A DNA stretch of 64,000 bases from an uncultured Methanomassiliicoccus sp. (GTDB lineage: Archaea > Thermoplasmatota > Thermoplasmata > Methanomassiliicoccales > Methanomassiliicoccaceae): contig CAJKXZ010000002.1 in the NCBI GenBank assembly GCA_905203995.1, positions 186,001 through 250,000 on the forward strand. Direction: 5' to 3'. The notes below the pieces were generated by a model that worked only from the letters and a program-made list of their open reading frames with translations, ran no database searches and had not been told where the DNA came from. Shown here piece by piece: positions 41,031 through 49,372 of the stretch. The position numbers and the translations under genes were made by a program. Numbering within the stretch: position 1 is the first letter of the stretch; each line of letters begins with the position of its first letter.

Positions 41031-42469
41031 TCAGAGAAAAGCCGTTCAAGCATCCAGTTACTGTCAAACTTGATGATGTCTTCATATTCTTGACCAGTGC
41101 TTAAGAAAGCTATTGGTTTTCCGATTGAATGAGCGATTGACAAAGCCGCTCCACCTTTTGCATCAGCATCAATCTTGGTGAGAATGATTGCATCAAGTCC
41201 AATGGCCTCATTGAATGCTCTGGCTTGTTCAACTGCATCATTTCCAGCGAGAGCGTCACCAACAAAGACAACTAAATCAGGTTTAACGACCCGTTTGATT
41301 TTCTTCATTTCATCCATCAGGTTAGAGTTCGTTTGCATACGCCCAGCAGTATCGACAAGAACTACGTCTTTATGTTTTGACTTAGCGTGTTCCACTGCAT
41401 CATAAGCAACGGCTGCAGGATCGGCTCCAGACTGATGTTTGATAATTTTGATTCCCAGATTATCAGAGTGAATGGTCAGTTGCTCGATGGCACCGGCACG
41501 AAAAGTATCAGAAGCCGCTAAAACTACTGTTTTACCATTCTTTTGAAGTCTGTTGGCCAATTTTGCAATGGAAGTTGTCTTACCTGTTCCATTAATTCCG
41601 ACAAACATCACTACGGCCGGTTTCTCACATTCATCGACGAATTTATCGAAATCAAATTCATTAGATTGCAGAACTCCCCCAATGGCCGATCTTAGAGCTT
41701 CTTCGACGACATCGCCGAGATTTTCTCCACGCTCTATCTTCCGTTCAGATAGGACATTTTGAACTCCTTCTTTAATGGCGTCAATGACCGATAAAGCTAC
41801 ATCAGATTCAAGTAAGCCGATTTCTAAGTCCCAAAGGATGCTCTCGATATCGTCTTTTTCTACCTTGCGGGCAGCTTTTGTTGTTGCAACAACCGTAGCT
41901 GTTTCTTGTTTTTTCTCAGCTCGTTTGGAAAAAAGTCCTTTCTTAGCTGGCTCAGAAGGTGTTTCGACCTTAGTCTCTTCGACGACAGCTTTTGGTTTAG
42001 GTTCTTCTACGGGCTTTGAAGGTTTTTCTTCAGGTTTTACAGATGGTTGAGCTTTTACGGTTGGTGGTGAAGATTTTTCCGATTTGATACGCTTCTCAAA
42101 AAAGGATTCTTTTGGTTCCTTCTTTGGTTGCTTTTCTACAACCGGTTTTTCTTTGTATACTGGCTCTTTCTTGGGAGCTGGTTTCTTCACTTCTTCTTCA
42201 AAGTCTTCTTCGTCTTCTGGAACATCTTCAAAAAACTTATCGTTTTTCCAGAAAGCTTCGTCATCCCAAAAATCATCATCAGTAAAATCGTCTTCGTCTT
42301 CTACAGAAGATTCAACCGGTTCCGGAGGGAGCGGTTCGTCCTCTGGCTCTTCGATAGACTCTTCGACAATTTCATCTAAATCTGAAGGTTCTTCAGAGAT
42401 AGGTTCTTCGATTCGCTCAGAATCTTTTTTCTTAATTGATGCAAGCTTTTTTTTAAGCGAATCGAACAC
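41027..42469 (-). CDS. ftsY: Signal recognition particle receptor FtsY
   Basis: The SRP-receptor GTPase that delivers SRP-bound ribosomes to the translocon. The NG domain is C-terminal (about 190-480) with FVGINGTGKTTSIAKLA (G1), VDTAGRMQ (G3) and LTKIDADAKGG (G4). The first 190 residues form an unusually long acidic then Lys/Pro/Glu-rich low-complexity A domain, which may anchor it to the membrane. It is the third gene of the eL20-pfdA-ftsY operon, 11 bases after pfdA. Confidence 0.95.
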   Translation of the reverse strand: MFDSLKKKLASIKKKDSERIEEPISEEPSDLDEIVEESIEEPEDEPLPPEPVESSVEDEDDFTDDDFWDDEAFWKNDKFFEDVPEDEEDFEEEVKKPAPKKEPVYKEKPVVEKQPKKEPKESFFEKRIKSEKSSPPTVKAQPSVKPEEKPSKPVEEPKPKAVVEETKVETPSEPAKKGLFSKRAEKKQETATVVATTKAARKVEKDDIESILWDLEIGLLESDVALSVIDAIKEGVQNVLSERKIERGENLGDVVEEALRSAIGGVLQSNEFDFDKFVDECEKPAVVMFVGINGTGKTTSIAKLANRLQKNGKTVVLAASDTFRAGAIEQLTIHSDNLGIKIIKHQSGADPAAVAYDAVEHAKSKHKDVVLVDTAGRMQTNSNLMDEMKKIKRVVKPDLVVFVGDALAGNDAVEQARAFNEAIGLDAIILTKIDADAKGGAALSIAHSIGKPIAFLSTGQEYEDIIKFDSNWMLERLFSD

Positions 42470-42480
42470 GTTTTCACCTA

Positions 42481-42903
42481 TTACTGTTGTCCATTCATCG
42501 CAGAAATTTCTTGCTGAACGATGTAAGTGAGCTCTTCAGCTTTACCTTCGATGTCCATTCGACGGTCAATTAACTTTTTAAGAGATTCCATGAGCTCATT
42601 GGCTCTTTCTTCCATTAACGAAATTGCTTCATCAATTGGTTTTTCCATGGAAACTCCAGTTCCTAGACCTACGATTGCTTTATCGTTGATTTCAACTTTA
42701 GCAAAGACGAAGGAGCTGCCTCCAACAGGAATAAGAAGTTCAGAACCGGGTTCAGCATCTTTGTACTGGGTGAACGTTTCGCGTGCCCTTGCGAGTTCTT
42801 CGATGGACACTTGAATGAGCTGCTGATTTTCAGCAATGCTAGCTAACTGGGTGCGGTAAAGCTCCAAGGTAGACATCGCCTGACGCAGCTCTTGTTCGTT
42901 CAT
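42481..42903 (-). CDS. pfdA: Prefoldin subunit alpha
   Basis: The alpha subunit of the hexameric chaperone prefoldin. It has an N-terminal and a C-terminal coiled-coil helix flanking a beta hairpin (ELLIPVGGSSFVFAKV and KAIVGLGTGVSMEKP). The length is 140. Its ATG overlaps the eL20 stop by four bases. The eL20-pfdA-ftsY order is conserved in many archaea. Confidence 0.95.
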   Translation of the reverse strand: MNEQELRQAMSTLELYRTQLASIAENQQLIQVSIEELARARETFTQYKDAEPGSELLIPVGGSSFVFAKVEINDKAIVGLGTGVSMEKPIDEAISLMEERANELMESLKKLIDRRMDIEGKAEELTYIVQQEISAMNGQQ

Positions 42904-43196
42904 TGCTCCCCTCCGACAATGTACTGAACGGCAAGGTTTGTGATGTTGTCCTTATCTAAAAGGGTAATTTCATCGATTCTGATCTCTTGTCTTTTGAGTT
43001 TATGGCGGCTACCCAGGTTAGAATATACCTGTTCTGTAGCGTGAGCCTCATCATTAGCTGCAAGTTCGATGCTGAATTTCTGCCAGCTAAACTTGCCAGT
43101 TTTTAATGCACCAACGGCACGGTAAGCGTTCATAGATAAACCTCTTTCAACTCGCAACACGGACTTAGTGATATAAGCTTTTTGGGGATTCTCCAT
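42900..43196 (-). CDS. rpl20e: Ribosomal protein eL20 (L18a/LX)
   Basis: A 98-residue large-subunit protein of the eL20/LX family. It has an N-terminal beta segment KSVLRVERG and the conserved SWQKFSIELAANDEAHATEQVYSNLGSRHKLKR region. The operon position before pfdA and ftsY agrees. The ATG is at 43196. The promoter lies in the 200-base gap to the radical SAM gene. Confidence 0.9.
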   Translation of the reverse strand: MENPQKAYITKSVLRVERGLSMNAYRAVGALKTGKFSWQKFSIELAANDEAHATEQVYSNLGSRHKLKRQEIRIDEITLLDKDNITNLAVQYIVGGEQ

Positions 43197-43311
43197 CTGG
43201 AAAGTGCGTTAGAGCGCGATTTTAGCGGTTTTTCAATCGCATTCTTCTCCATGCATGAGCCAGATGTAGAGTATAGGAAGAATTTACATTTGATAGTTGA
43301 CGGAGTTCTAA

Positions 43312-43428
43312 ATGGCGCAATTTACAGGGTTTTCAAATGCAAAAGGAACTGTTATACCTAAAATTGCAGATGAAGGGAATGCAGAAAGGTTGTACGATGA
43401 AGGTTTTGACGGCATATTACCCAGGTAA
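43312..43428 (+). CDS. Possible small protein (38 residues) upstream of the radical SAM gene
   Basis: A short frame starting MAQFTGFSNAKGTVIPKI with a good site (GGAG seven bases upstream) and ordinary-looking codons, ending at TAA 43426-43428. It overlaps the start of the radical SAM gene by 32 bases in another frame. It could be a leader peptide or a real microprotein. There is no homology to call on. Confidence 0.3.
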   Translation: MAQFTGFSNAKGTVIPKIADEGNAERLYDEGFDGILPR

Positions 43429-44200
43429 CAGCTTTCCTGCATTTTCAGTAACAGGAAGAGAGTGCCGACAGCAGTGTGAACATTGTAAAGGAAGATTTTT
43501 AAAAGGAATGCTCCCAGTAACGCCAGATACTCTAATCACACAGGCATATTCTTTACATGCAAAAGGAGCTGAGGGATTTCTTCTGAGTGGCGGCTGTGAC
43601 GAACAGGGAAGAATCAATCTCATGCCATTTTTAAAAGCTATCAAAAAGATAAAAAATGAAACGGGCTTGAAAATCAATGCTCATACTGGGTTTCTTAATA
43701 AATCTGAAGCAGCAGAATTGATAGCCGCTGGCATAGATTGCTTTTGTCTGGACATCGTGCAAGATCCAGAGATCATTAGAAACAAACTCAATCTAGATAG
43801 TTCACCAGCCAAATATGCTGAGACCTTAGAGGTTCTTCAATCAGCGCCAAAAGTAGTACCTCATGTTTGCGTAGGTTTACAATCTCCAGAAGGAGAGGAG
43901 AATTCGCTGCAGCTTATTTCTCAATTTAACTGCTCTGCCCTTGTAGTATTAGGTCTGATGTATGCTGAAGATCCGAAAATTATCGGTCAGAAAATGCCAC
44001 TATTTGTGTCTAAAGCGGTCAAGCTTAAACATCCGGTAATCATCGGCTGCATGCGGCCGCGGAGGGACAGTTCACTAGAGCTGGAGTGCATAGCCGCTGG
44101 TGCATCGGCGATCGTGAATCCTTCGTCAGAGACATTAGACTCTCTGACTAAAAGCGGTTGGAAGATCATTCAGAAAAATGAGTGCTGCTCACTGCTCTGA
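43397..44200 (+). CDS. Radical SAM protein related to lipoyl/biotin synthase (COG1856 type)
   Basis: The SAM-binding 4Fe-4S motif is C23, C27 and C30 (GRECRQQCEHCKG, CxxxCxxC). A GGCDEQGRI segment and TIM-barrel strands (INAHTGFL, CFCLDIVQD, VVPHVCVGL) follow. The 267-residue protein belongs to uncharacterised biotin-synthase relatives; some members of this group (LipS1/LipS2) insert sulfur into lipoyl groups, but only as a pair, and no second radical SAM gene is adjacent. The ATG at 43397 with GAAAGGTTG upstream is preferred over 43337 or 43370. It overlaps priS by 12 bases. Confidence 0.75.
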   Translation: MKVLTAYYPGNSFPAFSVTGRECRQQCEHCKGRFLKGMLPVTPDTLITQAYSLHAKGAEGFLLSGGCDEQGRINLMPFLKAIKKIKNETGLKINAHTGFLNKSEAAELIAAGIDCFCLDIVQDPEIIRNKLNLDSSPAKYAETLEVLQSAPKVVPHVCVGLQSPEGEENSLQLISQFNCSALVVLGLMYAEDPKIIGQKMPLFVSKAVKLKHPVIIGCMRPRRDSSLELECIAAGASAIVNPSSETLDSLTKSGWKIIQKNECCSLL

Positions 44201-45412
44201 ATTTTCTACAAATTCCAATGTTGCTTCTCTGCGCCCAATTAAGAACATCGCCGCATATTCTGGGACTTTGCAGATACCTTCACCAGTAATTCTCTTTCCA
44301 CGCATGGTGATATCAACATTTCGTCGCAAATAGACTTCTATTTCTTTATCAGTATACATCTCTGGAACAGCGTCTGAAAGAGGATTGAAACCATCAAGAT
44401 CATCACGTTCCATAGGCACTACTTTTAATCCGCTTTTACCATGTAAACTCCCTGGAAGTCTGATTAATCTCTTAATGTCAGCTGTGACTGGCTCATCAAT
44501 TTCACACCTAAATCGGGGAATAATTTCATGCTCTAAAAGGCCAATGAAAAGATCTTCATAACGTTTATTTGTAAAACAGTCAAAGATGTTTTTTTCAAGA
44601 AGCATGTCGCTACCAGAGCGCTCTCCTCGTTTCTCATAAAGGTCTTTCAACATTCCTGCAATCAGAGCATCTGAATATCCAGCTAGATAAGGCAGTCGAG
44701 AACGAAGATCGGGAATATCCAAAGATCGCATCTCTTCAATAAGCCATGCGATACCAATTCTCATTTTTTCTTTCCAACCGCCCGCACCCTTGGGAGGTAT
44801 GCAGCGGACTCTGCTCTCCTGGATTCTTCCTTTGATTTCTTTATAATTTACAGTCTTGGTGGGAAACACCCAGTCGAGATTCAAATTGTTTCCTGCGATA
44901 TAGTCCACAATTTCTCTTCGTTCGTGACTTTTCAAAGAAGATACTCTCTCATCATGAACATGAATGTGGTAACCTCTGCCACCTGAAAAGACAATTTTTA
45001 AGTGTGAAACGTCAAAGCCCAGATCCCCGAGCAAAAAGTCATCTACGAGACGCAAAACTTCAATTTTGATCCTCGCTAACATTTCATCGTAGCTCATTTG
45101 ATCTGCACCAGGGATGTGGTCTGCGTCCAGATCAAAAATTAGATCTGCACCAATCCACTTTTTTTCTTCCATAGTGGCTGCGCCTGGAAAATGGTAATAG
45201 GCGGTTGAATAGTATGAATGAGAAGGTACTTGGGATTGTAAAAAACTATAGAGTGCGTCATCTGACGTAAAGGCAATGTGACGTTGAACAAAGCTTCTAT
45301 CAAAGAACATGAAGCCGAATTCTCGGTTTTTGAACATTTGTGGAAGATAGGGGTGATTATGAGCGTAGTATCTTCTGAATCGCTCCATCATGAATTCTTT
45401 GTCAGAGACCAT
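44189..45412 (-). CDS. priS: DNA primase catalytic (small) subunit PriS
   Basis: Synthesises RNA/DNA primers. The catalytic acidic motif DLDADH includes D94, D96 and D98, and the SGGRGYHIHVHD motif is the second active-site block. The 407-residue length is typical. It is convergent with the radical SAM gene (12-base overlap). priL is 28 kb away; the two subunits are not in one operon here. Confidence 0.95.
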   Translation of the reverse strand: MVSDKEFMMERFRRYYAHNHPYLPQMFKNREFGFMFFDRSFVQRHIAFTSDDALYSFLQSQVPSHSYYSTAYYHFPGAATMEEKKWIGADLIFDLDADHIPGADQMSYDEMLARIKIEVLRLVDDFLLGDLGFDVSHLKIVFSGGRGYHIHVHDERVSSLKSHERREIVDYIAGNNLNLDWVFPTKTVNYKEIKGRIQESRVRCIPPKGAGGWKEKMRIGIAWLIEEMRSLDIPDLRSRLPYLAGYSDALIAGMLKDLYEKRGERSGSDMLLEKNIFDCFTNKRYEDLFIGLLEHEIIPRFRCEIDEPVTADIKRLIRLPGSLHGKSGLKVVPMERDDLDGFNPLSDAVPEMYTDKEIEVYLRRNVDITMRGKRITGEGICKVPEYAAMFLIGRREATLEFVENSEQ

Positions 45413-45458
45413 CGTAGACCATATGCATTGCAGATAAATTAGGCTATCCTTTTAGTGA

Positions 45459-46490
45459 TCAGGCAGTAACCTTACGTTTGTTAGTGCCGTATCTGCCCCT
45501 TTTCAAGATGAAGATACATAAGGCAATCGGTACCATTAACCAGATGCTGGTCACAATTGAAAGTAATCCTGCAGTTGCCGAAACGGCTGAGGTAAGTCCA
45601 GCTGCACGGAAGAATTCAGAGACTACCATCATGTTGCCTCCTCCGGCAGGGAAGATCAATTGGGCAGTAAAGCTGATTATGGATGAGAGGACAATTACGG
45701 AAAGGAAGATATTAGCACCTATTGCTTCAAAAATTATGGCCATTCTAGTAAATTCCATACACCATACAAGGATGGTAAGGACTGCTGAAATGATCATGTG
45801 TTTTTTGTTTTTTTTCCAGGATAAAGCACGGCCTTCATTGAAGGAAGATACTGTTCTGTTTATCCACTTTGCAAATCTTTCTTTATCCTTTTCATTTTTA
45901 AGCGCCTTGGAAACCCAGAGACCAAAGTCACCTAATTTAACAGCAATAGCTGGGTGAGAGAGAATAGCCACTACCAGCAAATTACCTACAACGATGATGA
46001 TCATCAGGATTGCCAGCGTGTCCCAGGTTCCGCTGTATATTCCAAAAATATACACCGTTGCGAAGGAGGTGATCAGTGCGGCAGTGGTAAAGAGTATGTC
46101 CATGACCCGTTCATAAACAAGCGTAGAAAGAGCAGCACCGATCGTTACTCCATCTTCCTCCTCACTTACTCCTGCTGCTCTGACCGCATCACCCAGCACT
46201 CTTCCAGGAGTACAATCATTGAGAGCTTGTCCAACAGCATAGTGAGGAAGACAAGCCCGGAAAGGAAGTTTTTGACCTGCTCCCCGTAAAAGAACATACC
46301 ATCTTACAGTTCTGACAAACACTGTAGAGAGGTATATTAAAGCAGCAATGACAATCATCAGCAGATTGGCATTTTTTATCTCTTCAGAAACCTCATCTAC
46401 ATCAGCAGAGACAAGCAGCGCAAGGATCAAAATCAGAGATAGGACTGCCGTGAAAATGTAGCCTATCAGTTTTTTTCTGCTGCTCGCCAT
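45459..46490 (-). CDS. Membrane protein of the UPF0104/LPG-synthase transmembrane (AglD C-terminal-like) family
   Basis: A 343-residue integral membrane protein with about eight hydrophobic helices. Family marks are LIYLSTVFVRTVRWYVLLRGAG and the DCTPGRVLGDAVRAAGV loop, and a late segment with PAGGGNMMVVSEFF. Related domains occur in lysylphosphatidylglycerol synthases and archaeal glycosylation or flippase proteins. No catalytic lipid domain is fused. A role in lipid or lipid-linked sugar flipping is inferred. Basic C-terminal tail. Confidence 0.82.
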   Translation of the reverse strand: MASSRKKLIGYIFTAVLSLILILALLVSADVDEVSEEIKNANLLMIVIAALIYLSTVFVRTVRWYVLLRGAGQKLPFRACLPHYAVGQALNDCTPGRVLGDAVRAAGVSEEEDGVTIGAALSTLVYERVMDILFTTAALITSFATVYIFGIYSGTWDTLAILMIIIVVGNLLVVAILSHPAIAVKLGDFGLWVSKALKNEKDKERFAKWINRTVSSFNEGRALSWKKNKKHMIISAVLTILVWCMEFTRMAIIFEAIGANIFLSVIVLSSIISFTAQLIFPAGGGNMMVVSEFFRAAGLTSAVSATAGLLSIVTSIWLMVPIALCIFILKRGRYGTNKRKVTA

Positions 46491-46665
46491 GTAATCCTTA
46501 ACTCAAAGGATATTTAATTATTTTCTCATCTGTTTTTATGTTGTCATTTAGTATCCAAGGTTATGACAGTCTGGATGTTTAGGTTATAGGCTGGCACATA
46601 ATTTTTCCATGCTTAATGCTTAAATATTCAGACATCGTAGGTTAGTTTTGTAGGTGAATTAATAA

Positions 46666-47547
46666 ATGGGAGCTTCTGCTACCTTTAGGACTTTACTCTT
46701 GTTCATTGTAATGTCCTTGATATTCGCAGCCATCGGCTGGCTGCTGGGAGAATTTGCCATGGGCGGGAATTGGATGCTCGGTGTATCCATCTTCCTGGGA
46801 ATAGCGATAGTTATGAACGTTGCTTCTTACTTTTTTTCAGACAAGATTGTACTTGCTACCTATCGTGCAAAAATTGTCACAGAAGAAGAAGCTCCGCGCT
46901 TACACCGCATAGTCCGTAATCTTTCACAACTTTCCGGATTACCTATGCCTAAGATCGCTATTGTGCCCTCAAATACCCCGAATGCATTTGCTACTGGACG
47001 TAATAAGAAACATGCGGTCGTTGCTGCAACACAGGGCATTTTGAACTACTTGAATGATGATGAATTAACCGGCGTTTTGGCTCATGAAATGGCCCACGTA
47101 AAAGATCGTGATATCATGGTCATGTCGGTAGCTTCAACCTTAGCAGGAGCCATTTCTTTTGCATCTAGGACCTTCTATTGGGGTGCCCTCTTTGGTGGCG
47201 GCAACAGCAGAGATGGAGGAAACATGATTATCATTTTAATCGTAGCCATCACTGCTCCGATTGCAGCATTACTGCTCCAACTTGCAGTCTCAAGAAGCAG
47301 AGAATACAAAGCAGACTATGAAGGCGCAATGATGATCGGCCGTCCAATGGCACTGGCTAACGCTCTGCGGAAACTAGAAGCAGGCAACAAAGCAAAACCA
47401 ATGGACTTTGGCAATCCTTCATCCTCATCTCTGTTTATTGTAAATCCCTTTGCAGGAAAAGGACTGGCATCTTTATTCTCAACTCATCCACCCATGGACG
47501 AGCGGATTAGAAGATTAGAAGACATGTCTGTAGGAATGCGCTATTAA
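46666..47547 (+). CDS. htpX: HtpX-like zinc metalloprotease
   Basis: A membrane protease for quality control of membrane proteins. It has two N-terminal helices, then the zinc-binding HEMAH motif (H140, E141, H144), two further membrane helices and the third ligand in SREYKADYEG. TPNAFATGRNKKHAVVA is the HtpX signature. The length is 293. AGGTGA lies eight bases before the ATG and a TATA-like TTAAATATTC about 45 bases before it. A strong bidirectional terminator follows. Confidence 0.93.
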   Translation: MGASATFRTLLLFIVMSLIFAAIGWLLGEFAMGGNWMLGVSIFLGIAIVMNVASYFFSDKIVLATYRAKIVTEEEAPRLHRIVRNLSQLSGLPMPKIAIVPSNTPNAFATGRNKKHAVVAATQGILNYLNDDELTGVLAHEMAHVKDRDIMVMSVASTLAGAISFASRTFYWGALFGGGNSRDGGNMIIILIVAITAPIAALLLQLAVSRSREYKADYEGAMMIGRPMALANALRKLEAGNKAKPMDFGNPSSSSLFIVNPFAGKGLASLFSTHPPMDERIRRLEDMSVGMRY

Positions 47548-47555
47548 AAAATATC

Positions 47556-47590
47556 AAAAATCCTCACTTGATAGTGAGGATCTAATTTTT
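47556..47590. terminator. Bidirectional hairpin terminator between htpX and the HPS-RraA gene
   Basis: A perfect nine-base stem ATCCTCACT/AGTGAGGAT (47560-47568 with 47573-47581) with a TGAT loop. It has a run of A before it and a run of T after it (TTTTTT at about 47586), so either convergent transcript ends in stem plus U-run. Confidence 0.75.
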
Positions 47591-48885
47591 TATTGAACTT
47601 GTTCCCATTTTTCTAATTCTTGTACTTTAGAAAGAGTTCCGCCACGTTGAATTTCTTCACGAATGCGATTTTCTCTTTCAGCGACGTCAACTGAGCGATT
47701 GGCGATCTCTATTGCTTTTTCTTGAGGAACAACGATGACTCCGTTTTCATCACCAATTATCCAATCACCAGTTTTGATGATTTGTCCGCCACATTTGATT
47801 TCATGACCAATGCCGCCATAGCCTTTTGGTTCACCAGCATTAGGAACTACATAGCGAGAGAAAGCAGCGAAATCCATCGTGTAGATTTCATCAAGATCTC
47901 TGATTGCTCCATCGATGACTACTCCTTTGACACCTTTGGTAATGCAGCTCCAGGCAGCTAATGCACCGAATACAGCAACATTGCCACTACCGGCATCCAC
48001 AACCAGAATGTCGCCTTCTTGTGCTCGATCAATAGCTTCCACCGGTTTTGCCCAATCGCCATTGGCGGTCTGAACTGTTAAAGCCCGCCCGATCATTTTG
48101 GTGCCATGCTTACTCCTCATAGCGATGCCAGCTAACACACCTTCTTTGTGCTGGGCATCAGCAATGTTAGCAGTTGATGCAACGGAGAAAGCTTCGTAAA
48201 GTTCATCTTCTTTGTATTTTCTTGAAACATTGGATTCAATGCCTTGACGAGTTGCCATGGCCGTCTTCATGTCCTTGGTTGCACTACAGACATTCTTAGC
48301 TTTGATAAGACTGCCACCAGCAATAATGATGGAAGCTCCAGCATCCAAGAGAGCTGGGGCAGTGAGCTGCGTGATACCGCCGGCAACTGCAATCGGCAGA
48401 GATGTGTTGGCTACGATCTTTTTCAGAGTCTCGATAGGAGAACTCTCACCTTTCATTTGTTGATCAATACCCACGTGCAGACAGATGTATGACGCTCCGA
48501 GTTTCTCTGCTTCTTTAGCGCGTGCAACCCGGTCTTTGACGCCGATCAAATCGACCATGATTTTAGAGCCATATTGTCTTGCTGAAAGAACAGCTTCCTC
48601 AATGGTACTGTCATCAGCAAGCCCCAAAACAGAAACGATGTCAGCACCTGCTTTAGCTGCAATTTCTACTTCGGCAGATCCTACATCCATGGTCTTCATA
48701 TCAGCAATAAGCGTATGGCCAGGAAATGCCTTTTTTAATTCTCTAATCACATCTGATCCTTCGGACTTAATCAAAGGTGTACCTGCTTCAATCCAATCTG
48801 CACCACCTTCTATTGCTTCCGTAGCAATTTCAAGTGCCCTTTTCTTATGCATAAGATCCAGAGCTACTTGCAGGACGGGTTCCAT
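47590..48885 (-). CDS. 3-hexulose-6-phosphate synthase fused to an RraA-like domain
   Basis: Residues 1-210 are an orotidine-decarboxylase-fold barrel of the HPS type (LQVALDLMHKKRALE, VDLIGVKD, VAGGITQ), which condenses or splits formaldehyde and ribulose 5-phosphate. Residues about 225-431 are RraA/HMG-aldolase-like (AQEGDILVVDAGSGNVAVFG, GVVIDGAIRDLDEI). In archaea HPS usually pairs with 6-phospho-3-hexuloisomerase (PHI) to make ribulose 5-phosphate from fructose 6-phosphate. Here the partner is an RraA-like domain, not the SIS-fold PHI. The combination is known in some archaea; the second activity is unknown. Confidence 0.85.
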   Translation of the reverse strand: MEPVLQVALDLMHKKRALEIATEAIEGGADWIEAGTPLIKSEGSDVIRELKKAFPGHTLIADMKTMDVGSAEVEIAAKAGADIVSVLGLADDSTIEEAVLSARQYGSKIMVDLIGVKDRVARAKEAEKLGASYICLHVGIDQQMKGESSPIETLKKIVANTSLPIAVAGGITQLTAPALLDAGASIIIAGGSLIKAKNVCSATKDMKTAMATRQGIESNVSRKYKEDELYEAFSVASTANIADAQHKEGVLAGIAMRSKHGTKMIGRALTVQTANGDWAKPVEAIDRAQEGDILVVDAGSGNVAVFGALAAWSCITKGVKGVVIDGAIRDLDEIYTMDFAAFSRYVVPNAGEPKGYGGIGHEIKCGGQIIKTGDWIIGDENGVIVVPQEKAIEIANRSVDVAERENRIREEIQRGGTLSKVQELEKWEQVQ

Positions 48886-48971
48886 AGCGAATCATATGCA
48901 TTTTGGCTATTAGGTACTTTTTATGCATCCTGGCGATAGAAACTTTTTAAAGAGAACGCTGATGAGGTCAT

Positions 48972-49199
48972 ATGGGTATTAGCCTTGAAGAAAAGTTGGC
49001 GTTGGTCTCAAAGGCTTTGGGAGATCAAAAGTATACCACACTGGAATTAGAAGCAGTGATGGCTGATCAAGGTACCCAGTGTCCTGATGATCTAGCTAGG
49101 ACTTTAAATGTTTTAAAAAGAAAAGGAATGATCTGCGGAGAAGTTTCGATAGAACGTGGTGGCTGGATTTGGTGGATTGATCAACATCAGCAAGAGTAA
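48972..49199 (+). CDS. Small winged-helix-like protein
   Basis: The 75-residue product has predicted helices and a wing (LARTLNVLKRKGMICGEVSIERGGWIWWID) typical of a DNA-binding winged helix. It is alone on this strand. GAGGT precedes the ATG by about five bases. It ends three bases before the candidate sRNA on the other strand. The family is not recognised. Confidence 0.6.
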   Translation: MGISLEEKLALVSKALGDQKYTTLELEAVMADQGTQCPDDLARTLNVLKRKGMICGEVSIERGGWIWWIDQHQQE

Positions 49200-49201
49200 A
49201 A

Positions 49202-49262
49202 GATCCCCTCGGCTCGCCCATCACTCATCACGGATCAGTGCGGAAAATTCGTCATCGGGGAT
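49202..49262 (-). ncRNA. Candidate C/D box sRNA
   Basis: Read on the minus strand the region has a terminal stem ATCCCC/GGGGAT, box C-like CCGATGA, a 12-nt guide (GAATTTTCCGCA), a perfect box D' CTGA, a three-base spacer, a perfect box C' GTGATGA, a second 12-nt guide (GTGATGGGCGAG), and a box D variant CCGA. Two 12-nt guides with a three-base D'-C' spacer match the archaeal layout that forms L7Ae-Nop5-fibrillarin particles. Boxes C and D each deviate by one or two bases. Targets were not identified. Confidence 0.6.
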
Positions 49263-49296
49263 AGTAAGATAATTGAACCAAATGATAAAACTTTCA

Positions 49297-49336
49297 CAAA
49301 AAGGGGTTTAATTTGCGGCCGTGTTTTCACGGCCGC
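49297..49336 (-). terminator. GC-rich hairpin downstream of the thiolase gene
   Basis: A perfect nine-base stem GCGGCCGTG/CACGGCCGC (49315-49323 and 49328-49336) with a four-base TTTT/AAAA loop, 37 bases after the thiolase stop on the minus strand. AT-rich sequence and CCCCTTTTTG follow, so it may end the thiolase transcript. It is far more GC-rich than its surroundings. Confidence 0.5.
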
Positions 49337-49372
49337 CTAGCGTTTGTCGGATGGTGATTGTACAGAAAAGCC

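Noticed and set aside
43337..43396. N-terminal extension of the radical SAM protein
   Set aside because: The extra 20 residues are Lys/Met-rich and unlike the family; the ATG at 43397 begins with the usual MKVL... start and has a ribosome-binding site.
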